Shown in pieces: positions 45,946-57,304 of a stretch of 64,000 nt of DNA. The first letter of the stretch is position 1; every line of letters starts with the position of its first letter. Made by a program: the position numbers and the translations under genes. The notes beneath the pieces are model-generated. The model was not told the origin of the DNA. It saw only the letters and a program-made list of their open reading frames with translations, and made no database searches. Origin of the DNA: Calvatia gigantea (Eukaryota > Basidiomycota > Agaricomycetes > Agaricales > Lycoperdaceae); contig JACAAK010000004.1 of assembly GCA_025093985.1 (NCBI GenBank), positions 3,534,001 through 3,598,000 of the forward strand. The letters are read 5' to 3'.

Positions 45946-46588
45946 GTCTCGCGAGGCACTAGGGTGCGCCCGGTGAGGAAGGAGCGAAGGTGGTGACCAC
46001 AGCTTGACTAATCTATCTCCAGGTGTTGACCCCTCTTGCGATTGTGATGCGACGTCCTCTCAGGTTCTCACCTGGTGTGCTCATCCATTGACCCTAGCGC
46101 TGACCCATTCTATGTAACCGACTGTGCATACATGTTTCTTTAACTACACCTCAAGTCACCCCCACCGATCTACACACCAAGGCACAATTTGCTATCTCTC
46201 AACACCTTTCACTGATATGATCCCGTTGCCGACTTTGTACATCTATGCAGATAGTTATTCTCAGTCACGACCATCACCCTTTGATGAGAGTATGGTATGA
46301 GAAGTGCAATCAATCTGGATTATAAGTGTTAGTCAACCTTCTAAGTGCATTAGCTCGGATACAACAGGAACGGACAAGTCAGGAACCTAGCCGCCCAAAC
46401 GCGAAACCCTCTGAGCAAAAGACAACGGACAAGAAATGACTCGGAAATGTTCAATCATCACACCGAGGTCAAAAGAAGAAAACGGTACTAATACAACACG
46501 TGGAGGGATAGTGCTGGAACAATAGAAGACAGTAAGACTGGAGATGCAAGGACGGCGTAAACGTCAACAATGACGGGACCATTGGGTT
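45946..46588. other. Convergent intergenic region
   Basis: 3' flanks of array gene 6 (+) and the P450 (-). Nothing recognised apart from possible continued tail codons just after 45,945. Confidence 0.45.
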
Positions 46589-48581
46589 TTACTGGCGAGG
46601 GTGGAAAATGAGTTTGCACTTCATCGCCGCCGGGAAGATGACCTGCAATCGATAAGCTAATCTTGGCTGGTTGGGGTATCAGATATTGAGACATACAAAA
46701 CTGTCCTTGATTTCCATGCTTTTCTCGTTAGTTTCGGGGGGTGCGGAAATATTGAAGCTCCTAACGATAGCCGCTATCGTAATGCGCATTATTATCTGAG
46801 CCAAGTTCTGGCCTCCGCAGATCCTGGTCCCAACTCCAAAAGGTATCATGTGTTGGATCATGTCATCGAGCTCGGCCTGCGAACACTCTAACCAACGTTC
46901 TGGAAGGAATATGTCTGGAGAAGGGAAGACGGATGGGTCTCGATGCAAGGACCAGGCTTGAGTCGAGACAATTGTTCCAGGTGGAACGGCGTAGCCCATT
47001 ACGTCGAAATTTTCCTCGTGGGAGCTGTTCTTAGTCGTAACGTCGGGAACGACACGTTCAAGAAGACTAGGAGCGGCGGTATAGACCCGGAGACCTGGTT
47101 GACCCTTGGTCAATGACACCCCCGTAAGTAAGTGATGCGGGTACAAAATCAGACCTTCTTTGAGGAATGCGTTCAGGTACGGTAGTTCCTGGAGTACTGA
47201 AATATCTGGAATCACTCGAGGGTCCGACATGACATCGTCCACTTCGTACTGAAGCTTCTTCAGTATAGCGGGTCGGCGATGAAGTTCCCAGAACATGTAG
47301 GATAAGGATATCGAACTAGTATCCGATCCTGCAACACTAAGATTTTGCGTGATATAAATTCCGCTGAACGTATGAAACGACCCACAGATGGCCCATGCAT
47401 TCGGAGATGATGTCGTGATCGGGCATGGGTTCCCCCTGCGAATATCGATATTGCAGGAGCCGCTGGAGCATAGGTGGCTTCTCGGATTCACCTATCTTTC
47501 CAGCGTTCAATTGTGCTTTCATTTCGTAGACTCGCGAGCTGACGAACTAAAAGGCATAAGGGTCGACAAGGCGGGTTGTCAGAACAACATTGGACTCCGA
47601 CCTCAGCCATGATTTCATCAGAATTACACATTTGCCGCCATCGAGCATTCGGTAGACGGCACATGAGCTCCCATGCCCAGGGAGGAACGATACTACGCTG
47701 GAGACCCGATCAGTGAAATTTATAGCGCAACATGCGTCGAGGTTATTACTAGAATTCCCCGCTTTGGGAAATCCGAAATTGCCGTGGAAAGGGGTTCCTC
47801 AACGTCCATGGCCCACTTGGTGACCGCTCCGAGGCGATAACCGTAGGAAGACGATACCACAATGTCCACCATGAGGTGTCTGAAAAGCGTCAAACACTCT
47901 GTGGGGGCTTTGCCGGCGACGCTGTCCAGCATCTGGCGTGAATGTGTAAATAGCTGATTCCCAAAATGTAGATAAAAATTCACGTTTAAAACCTCGTACA
48001 CAGATTCGTGTATCTCTGGTTGGAATTTGGCGATATTGGTTGGTGTATAATGTGGCGCGTATCCGCGTCGTCGGATGACATGATGAGCATGTTCAAGAGT
48101 CGTCATGCTACCTTGACATCAGAAAAAGCGTGATCGACATATGTGTGCTTCTGCACTTACGCATGATCGTTGTCGTTGCTGGGCCCGGGAGTGAAAATCT
48201 TTTGGGTTACTTGGGGAAATTATCGCTCGGAAAGAGGTGAACTTACGTAAGGAGACTTTTGTAGTAGATACTCTTGTCGAATTTGTGGATGGAATAAACA
48301 GCTCGCATAGTAGACATATCACGGAAGACAATCTTGTTGGGTGCGACGCGCACGACAGGGCCATATATTTCAAAGAGTTCCTGAATTGCTTTGCATCGCC
48401 GGAGGCGAATGATATTGATGTTAAGCCATGTATTCGAGACGGCAGCGAACCAAGGGCCAGGGATTGCGCTGAGAGGGGACAAGAAGAGGTTATAGCCGAA
48501 TCGGAAAAAGAGGTATGTAAATGTGATGGAGGCTACGCCAAAGTATAAGTGGTGCGAAGAAAATTGGACGGCGGGAGCCAT
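46589..48581 (-). CDS. Cytochrome P450 monooxygenase, complete
   Basis: Microsomal heme-thiolate monooxygenase, probably in secondary metabolism or xenobiotic oxidation (family knowledge; substrate unknown). The start at 48,581 gives MAPAVQFSSHHLYFGVASIT, an N-terminal anchor, followed by the proline-rich hinge LSAIPGPW. Helix I: VAGSDTSSISLSYMFWELH (AGxDT). The K-helix ELPYLNAFLKEGLR gives ExxR; FLPERW follows; the heme loop is FGVGTRICGG. It ends VIFPAAMKCKLIFHPRQ, stop at 46,589-46,591. An 18-nt micro-exon (48,161-48,178, residues NDNDHA) is flanked by introns 48,179-48,246 and 48,108-48,160. All joins keep the frame, unlike the P450 at the left edge. General layout resembles P450s of the benzoate-hydroxylase/pisatin-demethylase-like fungal groups; subfamily not assigned. 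Confidence 0.9.
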
Positions 48582-50870
48582 GAAGTTATTGGCCCAAGAA
48601 AGAAAACCAAATGTATGGAGGTATCTCTTGGCGAAGAACAGTGGGTTGTGTTGACGGGAGGAGGCAAGCAGAAACGAGGGGGAGGAGATGGAGAGTAGGT
48701 CGGTAGATGAGAAGTTGGTTAAATGTGATCTGGGGGGTGTATTCTCAAATTGGGGTAATCATATTTCTTGTGTATTGTCAAGTTCATGACCGAATTGTAT
48801 CTACACTGCATTGGGTCGAATCTCCATTACACGCGTTCGTGGAATCCTGATCTTCTGACCCTTTATGTATTTTTGGCAAGATAATTGCCTGTTTTTGTTG
48901 GTCATGTGACTAACCTACCATCACATTATCAAGCTCGAGGCTTCAAGAACCCCATCCCGACAGGCGCGCGAACAAAGACTAGCCCCTGTCCCTGTTCCCC
49001 CGACACCGTACAGGTTGGTGACAGGCCTGACATTCTGACTAGAAGGCAAGAGGCCAGACAATTGGACCCTAGTCCTGATCAATTGGTTGACTTTTGAAGC
49101 CCACGACCACATACAACAGGTCTCGGGCGAGAGTGTGATCAAGGTGGTCGATTAAAAAATAAAGCAACTCCTTTGGTTCGCCTGTCCGTTGACGTTGCCA
49201 GATTTTGAGAAGTACACGAGGATGATAAGGTATAGGAAAAAAGGCGGAACGAGAGGTACGCTCACCGTAAAATTTGTTCCACGTTTGACACATAAAATTC
49301 CTCTTCCGCTCCCCTCACGATCGGGGCACACGAGCATAGTCCGCGCGGACTCACTAGCGTTGTTCAAACAAGGACGGATGAGAATCAGTTAGATTCCCCT
49401 CGCCTTCTGTACCTCATGCTTTGCGGAGAACTCCCGAAGCCCAAAATCGGCGAGCCAGATTTCGAAGCGGGAAGTCAGATTCGCCAAGGCGTCAGACAGT
49501 GCATGTACAATGACGCCGCTACATTCACCTCAAAATCTCAGTATGACTAAGGATAAGAATGGTTCCACGCCCGACATTTAACCTCAGTTGGATATCGGGA
49601 AGGTTCTAGGACTGAGAGTTCTGCATGCCCAGTGCACCCAACTTTACGGTGTACTGCAAGCTGAGTGGTTGAGTGTGACTCAAAAACGCGAGGCCTGTCA
49701 CCAGGTGTCATCCTTAGCTTAAGCGGAGTATCATCCTAAGAATAAGGGACGGTACTGGACACAGACGGGAAATAACAACGAGTAGTACTTACCAACGGTC
49801 AAATGCAACGACTAGCCAACTTTAACTAACAATCGGCTGATGAGTTGGTCAAACCAGATACATCAAGGAAACTAGTGCTGCTGCTGCAATTTCCGGCACT
49901 AGTAGTTATTTTTTAAGACTCCCACGTCGCGCTGGGGTTCAAACGAGTGGGCCAAAAGCTTTTGATTAATTAAGCGCATTCCGGAACGAAGAACCTTTAT
50001 AATGACTTATTTATTAAAGGGTGAAACTTCTTTACGCACAAAGGGAAGAGTGGCGAGGGCTTGAGGCTTTGAAGTATTAAGGCAAAGGCAAGATCGAGAT
50101 TACCTTTGAAATCGTCACCCGCGCTCGCAGGCCGCGGGAACTGTTTCGATACACGCACGAAAGGTTATCGTGGGTCAGGTGGCGCATTCAGGTTGGCACC
50201 GTTCTACCTACCCCCGATATTTAACGTTGGTAGTAAAGGATGTTGACTAGGAAAAAACCGTAAGCTTCAGCTGTAGTAACCCAGGAGCGGAAGCAATAGA
50301 TAAGCAAGTGCAGTCCACCGACATCTCTTTGACTAAATTTCGAATTTCAAATCTCGCTTGGCGCCACCTGAAGCCCTGAGGTCCAGGTACTCTTGAGGCT
50401 GGCCGTGTGTCCAATCGATATTGTACCCAAATCCTTCGTGAGATACGGCAGCATCTTGCGCTGAACCAGACACGCCTGCCCCAAATGATCCCCCGAAGAC
50501 CATGGATGGGCACGGAGGTGTCGGCCCGGCACTCAGGCCGCCTGCTGATGAGTGACGAGAGCTCGGTCAGCACTTCGATAGCGTGGATTTCTTCAAGTTG
50601 ACCAAACCCCAGGCGCCTGTCCACTCAGAAGAATAGAGGTAACGAAAGGGCATGTCGAGGATTGTTTACGTTGAGAAGTTTGTAAGCCAGCAGCAGCAAT
50701 CATGCGGTCTTCGACAAAAATAGCGCAGCTTAAATAGACTTATCAGAATTGATGGGCTCGGCCAACGCTAGTCGGCGGCGTGGACACTATAGCATGCGTC
50801 TGTTGGGCCGTCCAATAATGCTTCAGCTACCCACAGCCAAGTTCTGCTCTCATCCGCCATATTGTACGCC
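48582..50870. other. Intergenic region of about 2.3 kb
   Basis: Promoter of the P450 (-) and of the GH16 gene (+). ORFs of 60-125 codons on both strands have no motifs. A short RNA or decayed repeat is possible, but nothing is supported. Confidence 0.5.
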
Positions 50871-52407
50871 ATGGGTTCCCAGTGCTTGCTCTGTCTCTTG
50901 CTCTGGACCTGCTTAACGATGGGTTCGCTTGTTATTGGGGCCTACGTCCCACTCCGGGATTATGCGGGACAGAATTTTTTTGACGCCTGGGATTATTACG
51001 GCTTCTACGATAACACTACATGGGGTGGGTAGGAATCGAGTTGCACCATGCTTGCTACTCTCTGACACCTATTGGACAACACAGGAAATGTCACCTTTGT
51101 GGACCGACAGACGGCAATGTCAACCGGCCTCACCCATGTCAACGCTGCCGGGAACGCCATCATGAGGGTTGACAACACCACTTTCGTACAGAATGGCCCT
51201 TTGGTGTACAGGAATTCCGTGAGTCTCAAGTCCGATGGATTTCAGAACTCAAATTCACTGAACACTCGTAGGTTCGTATCACATCGAAAGATGCATATGG
51301 TCTTGGTACCTTGATCATGATAGACGTTCGACATATTCCATATGGTTGCTCGGTGTGTTGATTCCGGATCTCACCTTCCAGATTTATAATCTTACTTACC
51401 TTTGACAGGTATGGCCATCCTTCTGGACTCTTGGCACAGGTAAGTTGTGGCCGGAGGGGGGTGAAATAGACATTATTGAAGGAATCAACATGATGAACAA
51501 CAACCAAATTGCGCTGCATTCTACCCCTGGTTGCTTCCAGGATCGAAATCCAGGACAAACTGGCCGAACAATCGAGGGAGATTGTTCCACTCCTCAGGGG
51601 TGCCTGGTTGCGGAGACCAAGCCGAACAGTTGGGGTCCTGGTTTTGTTCAAGCTGGAGGAGGCGTATGGGCTGCTCAAATCGATGTCGCTGGTATCTTCG
51701 TATGGTTTTGGAGTGTGAGTGTCTGTTCCTGTGATCCTCTTTCATCGCTCATCCGCAGGAAGAGACCTGATGTTCCCGAGAACATCAGAACGTCCAGCAA
51801 CTCTTCCGTTATTGATACAACATCCTGGGGGCCACCCACCGCATCGTATCCAGCTAATGCATGCGACATTAATCGATTCTTCACCCCTCAGCAGCTTGTT
51901 CTACTCATTACATTATGTGGTTCTTGGTAGGGATCTTTGAAATGTCCCTCGGTTTCTAATGGACTGACTTTAGATCTTTTCTTTCGTCTCCAGGGCGGGT
52001 GTACCGGATATATACGCGAGCACCTGCCATACTCCCACCATGTCCTGCGTAAGTCTTATGCTCTCTCATCCACACTAAATCTCATCTGGTGGTAGTTGGC
52101 AGACAACATAGTCGGGCCGGGGAGCCCAACCTATGACAATGCATTCTGGGAAATCTCTTGGATACGTACTTACAACTTCAACCCTGCAGTGCTCGCCAGT
52201 GGCGGAACCACACAAAGCTCAAGCGCACCTCCGTCTCTAATAGTTACACCATCCCCACCCCCTGCAGAAACTACTGTGGTCGTAACCTCTGTAGTCCAGC
52301 CCACGGGATCCGAAAGCCCTACTGCTTCGTCCGGCGCTCTCCCTATTACCGCCCTGCTGGGCAACACAATCTTGGCATCTGTGTTATGCGCCTTCCTCAG
52401 TCTATGA
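50871..52407 (+). CDS. GH16 endo-beta-glucanase-like protein with probable GPI signal (one frame break)
   Basis: Secreted or wall-bound glycoside hydrolase of family 16 (beta-1,3/1,3-1,4-glucanase type; acts on wall or plant glucans). The signal peptide is MGSQCLLCLLLWTCLTMGSL. Exons: 50,871-51,024, 51,085-51,218, 51,272-51,352, 51,409-51,714, 51,759-51,926, 51,994-52,048, 52,096-52,407. The catalytic motif is WPEGGEIDIIEGIN, ExDxxE with nucleophile and acid/base Glu. Supporting motifs: DAWDYYGFYDNTTWG, VWPSFWTLG, FFTPQQLVL, and the C-terminal FWEISWIRTYN. The tail is Ser/Thr/Pro-rich and ends with a hydrophobic stretch (ALLGNTILASVLCAFLSL), typical of GPI anchoring. Splicing the 44-nt intron 51,715-51,758 shifts the frame: after WFWS the expected DVPENI is one base out. 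This is either a sequence error or a broken gene. Confidence 0.87.
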
Positions 52408-53372
52408 ATGATCTGTAATATAGGTGGCCCGTAAGGATGTTGTCACAAGGATATGGTGTTTCAAACTTATTGGATCTTCCCCTGTACCTGACCTTGAGAC
52501 TTGGCAAGAACAATGTCGTTAAAAATGCAATTTTATTTTATTCGTATTCATGCCCTTCATAACGGGCCCAGAGTGAATCCGAGTCGGCCAAGGGTTAGGT
52601 TGCCTCAGGACTGGGGATTCACTGGTCAGGTCGCTAGCTAGTAGCGATACTACTATAGCCTGCCCGCAGCTCGGATGAGCCCCCAGTTCGGACGAACATC
52701 TGTATCTCGCACGACACTTTATCGTAAATTATCAAACTTTGTGTGCTACGTCTGGTACATATTCCATTTATTGTGCGCACATTTTCTCATTTGACCTTCC
52801 CCAGGTTGCATTCGTAGGCTGACCTTTTCATAAGTCCCATAACATCGAATCGTAGCTATAGCGTTGGAAGCTTAATCATGATGGGTGTTCAACGCACAGT
52901 TCGTATGGATGTTCCGTGCGTTAAGCGTGCTCGAAGCTTGCACAAATTTACGAAAGCGCTTACCGGAAAATTGCTTGGATCCACAACTGCGGCGCAAAAG
53001 CCGGACCTGGTGACTACCCTTTCTATCGAGAGTAGATAGGCAACCGAAGCTTCACCAACACTTGTGGATTGATTTAAGGAGTCCAACATCGGGTGTCCGG
53101 CAAACCATGGTCAGATGAACGGAGCATGGGAGCTGGATGCTTTTTTATTTATTCTATCAGCACCAAACAATAGGTGTGGATACGTATCCTGCTTAAGTAC
53201 GTACCACATTTAAGTAACCTGGTAGTCGTTGAATGTTTAAGCTTAAGGGTTGAGACTCAACCTTCAAGCTTCAAGAGCCAGCTGCTGGGAATTTGATCCG
53301 GTCAATAAACCTACAAACCCATACTAGGCAATTGCTTGACATCGACCCTGGGGCAACCACCACATAATTGAA
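52408..53372. other. Intergenic region with one hairpin
   Basis: Between the GH16 gene and the next plus-strand gene. Contains the inverted repeat at 53,239-53,271. The ORF at 52,889-53,089 (-) has no motif. Confidence 0.5.
53239..53271. repeat. Short imperfect inverted repeat (hairpin)
   Basis: AAGCTTAAGGGTTGAG is followed directly by ACTCAACCTTCAAGCTT, giving a near-perfect 16-bp palindrome with almost no loop, 102-134 bp upstream of the start at 53,373. It could be a binding site, a cruciform or a MITE end. Confidence 0.5.
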
Positions 53373-54786
53373 ATGAGCGGGCTTTCCTTGCCAGCCACGT
53401 CAATGGAAAAAAGAAAGCAGAACGACATCATTGACGAAGAAACGACTACGAGGGCAAAGAAGAAAGCCAAACCAAACTCAAATGACAACACTAGCTGTGA
53501 CTCCAGTAGCAAGCAGGCTGTTGATTCTTCCTTAGCGACCCCTGATCTTGAGGTCCTTCTCGATTTCTCTTCGCTCCGTGACGAAAATGCCATATCCAAT
53601 CGTTTCGACGAGATTGCTCGCGTTCTCATTCACGAATACCACCTCGTTGTCCATCGTGCTGGAGTAGAAACAGCTTTCGAGATCCAGGAGATGGAATTTT
53701 ACCTCCAGAAAGCTGTATGTCACGAAGACCCGTTCACTCATGGGAGTGAGGAGCAAAAAGTCGGTGGTAAATGGTACGCACTCACTTTTCCTGCGTGTCG
53801 TAGTCACCCTGAATCGCTGACCTGCCGTCGTTCCTGGCGCGCGCGTTATCAGGTATTTCCACCGCGCTCCGAGGCGGTCAGATGATGCTTCTCGCAGTTC
53901 CACCAGTCTCACTAGTTATCGTGGTGGTACTCGTAAAGGTCTCGACTTGACCATAGGAAGTCCACTTCCTCGTGATATCTCGTTGTACTCCGATCAACCC
54001 GCTGGGGCGAGGTCCGCCGTGACATCCGAGAAGGCGAAACAAGAAACTCTGGGCCAGACCGAAGACAGAGGGCTTTTGCGCGGAGGAATTCTCCTTCGCA
54101 GCCTACGTAGCGTTGCGAAGCTTAGCGCTAATCCACTATCAAAATCTGTCTCCGGACCCTCTCTCTTGGTGGACAGAATTTTAGAGCTGAGCGGCGCATC
54201 GGACATTCCGGAATTGGTGGAAAACCTGTGGGGAGGAGACACGTCTGCTCTCAAACCACCAAACACATCTTCATCCTCCCGAGTTTCATATCTCTACCTG
54301 AAGCGAGTCACGGCTCCGACCTCGGCTTTGCCGCGAATTCATAAATCCCCACGGATCGGCCTTGACCTTTCCCATCCAGGAACGACCGTTCCGACTTCTC
54401 AGACTAAAATGACAGAGCTCCACTCTCGCATTCGCTTCTTGCCAAGGATGTATCGGTACCTTACCCGACCCAAAGAGCTGACCAAAGGTCGCCCACAGAC
54501 ACTTTATGGACTCATACGTGCAACGCTTGGTTCCCGCCTGGACCCCGGCCATCGCGCTTTGAGTGGAGATAAGGCATTCCGCAATACCGTAACGGCCACG
54601 GTGGGCGTTAAAGACGCGTTAGTGGAGAAGTATCTAATAGAGTATGACATGGGCAGGAAGGATGGTTTAAGGCACCTTAAGTCATGCATAGGCCCGAAAG
54701 GCAAAGGAGCTGCCGATTCCGCTACTACGTATCTCAAGTTGATGGGGGCTCTCGAGACCGTTCTTACCGCTCCACCGCATGTGTAG
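53373..54786 (+). CDS. Predicted protein with motif order like alkyladenine (MPG-type) DNA glycosylase
   Basis: Two exons (53,373-53,773, 53,853-54,786), 444 residues, intact. The N-terminus is Lys-rich with a nuclear-signal-like TRAKKKAKP. The fold part has, in order: EIQEMEFYL (compare ETEAYL with the catalytic Glu of human AAG/MPG; Glu codon 53,694-53,696), HEDPFTHGSEEQ, GGKWYFHRAP, YRGGTRKGLDLTIGS, GGILLRSLRS (compare VLLRAL), and SGPSLLVDRIL (compare the GP..L motif). The second half carries SRVSYLYLKRV, PRIHKSPRIGLDLSHPGT, and RIRFLPRMYRYLTRPKELTK, with a helical C-terminus. A base-excision repair role follows from this motif order only. It could be a fungal family with this fold but other chemistry. 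Confidence 0.72.
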
Positions 54787-55895
54787 GTTGAGACCACCAC
54801 CAAATAACCCCGGCTCGTGTAATGGACTCAGTTTTTTCCGCACAAATATACCACTTGGACCCTGTGAATACTTAGAATTACCGTTAGGTTGCTTCTAGCG
54901 TTGGTGTAAACCCGATATTTCGAACTTCTTTGTTAGCGGTTACAAAACATTCTGCTATGTTCTGTGTCATTTTCCGCGTCATGAAATGTGATCAAAACCC
55001 GCGCTCACTTCGCATCACTTCTCCTTGGAAAAATTTTATGTTCTCTCGTTTCCGGAGTTGCGAGATTGTCTACAGTTCACGACACCGAGTCTGAATCGCC
55101 TTCTAGCGCACCTTTTTGTTCTCCGTCGAGGTATACACGCATTATTTCTTCCCTGCGGTGTGGTCCTTCGTAAAACGATCTGACGAAGTCCGCTAGTTCT
55201 TCCAGTTTAAACGCTCCCGGGCTGTTGCTCTTTCCAAGTATACAATCGCCATATTGATAGGTTTGTTTATTAAAAAAAACTATTCCACCGTCACTCCAAC
55301 TTCCAATGAGCCACTTCACCAACGCCTAGTTCATTTCGGTCCTATACCGAGGACCAAACGCCGTCGGCAACCCGTTTTCTTCTCACCAAAACATATTTTA
55401 GACAAACGACACTTACTAAAGTTCCAGTAGCTCTGCAACAAATCCACAATGTTCCCATTCCTGGCTCGTGTTTCAATAAATGACCACTAGACCATACCCC
55501 TTCCGTTCCTCGCTTCCCACTTCCTGGCCTCGGAAGCAAAATACTAGGCTGTAAGAAGTGTAAACAGCGCTCGGTGGCCAGAAAATGTTTGTTGTTGATT
55601 TCCCGGTCCATGGAGGACGTCGCGTTCTTCTGGTGCATTTCGGCCCAAGATTTTAGGCTAGAACGTTGTGCATCTTCAAATGTAATATAAATATTCGTGT
55701 TGCCCAATAATTTTCAACGTTCATCCCAGTTTTCGTTCCTCGTTCGTCCCTCGCACTCAATCAGCACCCCGCCTGTCTGATTAGTTTTCCCACTATAGCG
55801 TATTCTGCTACTCTTCGACCTTGACATCAGTAAGCAATCTGGTAACGAATGCCCAGGGATATTGCTCACGCGAATCATCCGCTTTTGCTCAGGTC
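54787..55895. other. Intergenic region with two weak minus-strand ORFs
   Basis: Minus ORFs at 55,077-55,322 and 55,342-55,707 have balanced composition (for example FKLEELADFVRSFYEGPHRR) and could be exons of a small decayed or unrecognised gene. The second lacks a good ATG, and the join around 55,322-55,370 is unclear. I do not call a gene. The rest is the promoter of the repeat protein at 55,896. Confidence 0.35.
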
Positions 55896-57026
55896 ATGAA
55901 GTTCTTCACGTCCCTCGTGATCCTTGCGTGCACTTGCTCTGCCTTTGTCTCTGCAGCGCCTCTTAGCGCAAGGGGTTTATCCCTTACGTCGCCTGAGTTC
56001 GTTAGGCGCGAAGATTATGACTCAAAACCCACCTACGATAAACCTCACCATGGCGGTAAACCCCACCATGACAAACCTCACCATGACGATGAACATCACC
56101 ACGACGATAAACCCCACTACGATAAGCCCAAGCCCAAGTACGATTCCAAGCCCGAACACGACCACAAGTCGTCCTATAGGCGTGGCTACGAGCCCGAACC
56201 CAAGTATAATCCCAAGCCTGTATATGGGTCCAAACCTTCATACGAACCCAAGCCGTCGTATGATGACCACAAACCTTCCTACGATGACCATAAACCCTCG
56301 TATGATGACCACAAGCCTTCATACGATGATCACAAACCCTCGTATGATGACCACAAGCCTTCATACGACGATCACAAACCCTCCCACCACGATCACAAGC
56401 CGCACGATGATCACAAACCCTCCTACGAAGACCACAAGCCTTCGTACGATGATCACAAGCCTTCGTACGATGATCATAAGCCTTCGTATGATGACCACAA
56501 GCCTTCATATGACGACCACAAATCAACGTATCAACCCAAGTATGGCTATGACGTGAGGCGCGGAGAACCCTATGATCACAAGCCTGCCCATGGTGCTCCT
56601 TCTTACCCACACAAGCACAACGACCACCACGATCATGGTCACAAAGATGATCACCACGATCACCACGATCACCACCACGGCTACGGCAGTCGGGATGTTA
56701 ACGGTGGTGGTGATTCCTACGGAATGGAAGACAACTATGGCGGAAAGGGCCACGATGGGAAGGGTCATGACGGGAAGGACCACGGCGGAAAGGGCCACGA
56801 TGGAAAGGATCATCACGATGACAAGGATCACCACGGCTATGACGACAAGGGTGATAACCATGGTGGACATGACGGCAAGGGTCATGGTGGGAAGGGCGGC
56901 CAGGGTGGCCATGGCGGTAAGGGGAACGGTCATGGAGGAAGCGGTGGCAAAGGCGGCCACGATGGCGACGATGGCCACTGTGACACCAACTGCCGCGACG
57001 AGCGCACTCGCCGTGCTCAGGCTTAG
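55896..57026 (+). CDS. Secreted His/Asp-rich tandem-repeat protein with dibasic sites
   Basis: Single-exon gene, 376 residues from the ATG at 55,896, chosen because it starts the signal peptide MKFFTSLVILACTCSAFVSA. The mature part has three domains. First, a His/Lys/Pro region (KPHHDKPHHDDEHHHDDKP). Second, about 13 copies of a KPSYDDH unit (56,250-56,525). Third, a Gly/His/Lys/Asp-rich C-terminus (GKGHDGKDHGGKGHDGKDH) ending CDTNCRDERTRRAQA. Arg-Arg occurs at EFVRREDY, SYRRGYEP, YDVRRGEP and near the end, so Kex2-type processing is possible. The His/Asp density suggests binding of metal ions; this is inference. The ORF in another frame (55,924-56,556) is a shadow of the repeat. Dynamic repeat number between strains is expected. 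Confidence 0.8.
   Translation: MKFFTSLVILACTCSAFVSAAPLSARGLSLTSPEFVRREDYDSKPTYDKPHHGGKPHHDKPHHDDEHHHDDKPHYDKPKPKYDSKPEHDHKSSYRRGYEPEPKYNPKPVYGSKPSYEPKPSYDDHKPSYDDHKPSYDDHKPSYDDHKPSYDDHKPSYDDHKPSHHDHKPHDDHKPSYEDHKPSYDDHKPSYDDHKPSYDDHKPSYDDHKSTYQPKYGYDVRRGEPYDHKPAHGAPSYPHKHNDHHDHGHKDDHHDHHDHHHGYGSRDVNGGGDSYGMEDNYGGKGHDGKGHDGKDHGGKGHDGKDHHDDKDHHGYDDKGDNHGGHDGKGHGGKGGQGGHGGKGNGHGGSGGKGGHDGDDGHCDTNCRDERTRRAQA
56250..56525 (+). repeat. In-frame 21-bp tandem repeat (KPSYDDH units)
   Basis: About 13 units of AARCCYTCRTAYGAYGAYCA-like sequence, most encoding KPSYDDH; variants KPSHHDH, KPHDDH and KPSYEDH sit in the middle. Synonymous third-base changes between units show selection for the peptide. Confidence 0.85.
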
Positions 57027-57304
57027 ACCCCTTTGATTTGTTGCTTCGTTCTTGGACGGTTATTAATACTTTTTGACCCGTATTGTTTACAGATTGTACG
57101 ATTCAGTGTTGGTGTTGCTTGTGTGTTTGTATATGGCCTGTGTTATATGTGAACATAACGATGGACTTCTTCAGCAACTTTGACCTGTGATATGGACATG
57201 TAGTGAGTCTAGGATTACAACTCGAACCAGTGAAGAAGTTGGCGGAATCCTGAATAAACGAATAAACGGCACACACAATATGTACAAAAACCCAAAGCCG
57301 AACG

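Noticed and set aside
55077..55707. Two adjacent minus-strand ORFs as a two-exon gene
   Set aside because: No good start codon and no convincing splice join; kept only as a note in the intergenic entry.
55924..56978. Thr/Met-rich and Val/Ile-rich ORFs in other frames of the repeat protein
   Set aside because: Shadows of the 21-bp repeat; the chosen frame alone has a signal peptide and synonymous variation.
55896..57026. Tandem repeat as a CRISPR array
   Set aside because: Contiguous in-frame 21-bp coding repeats without spacers in a eukaryotic gene.
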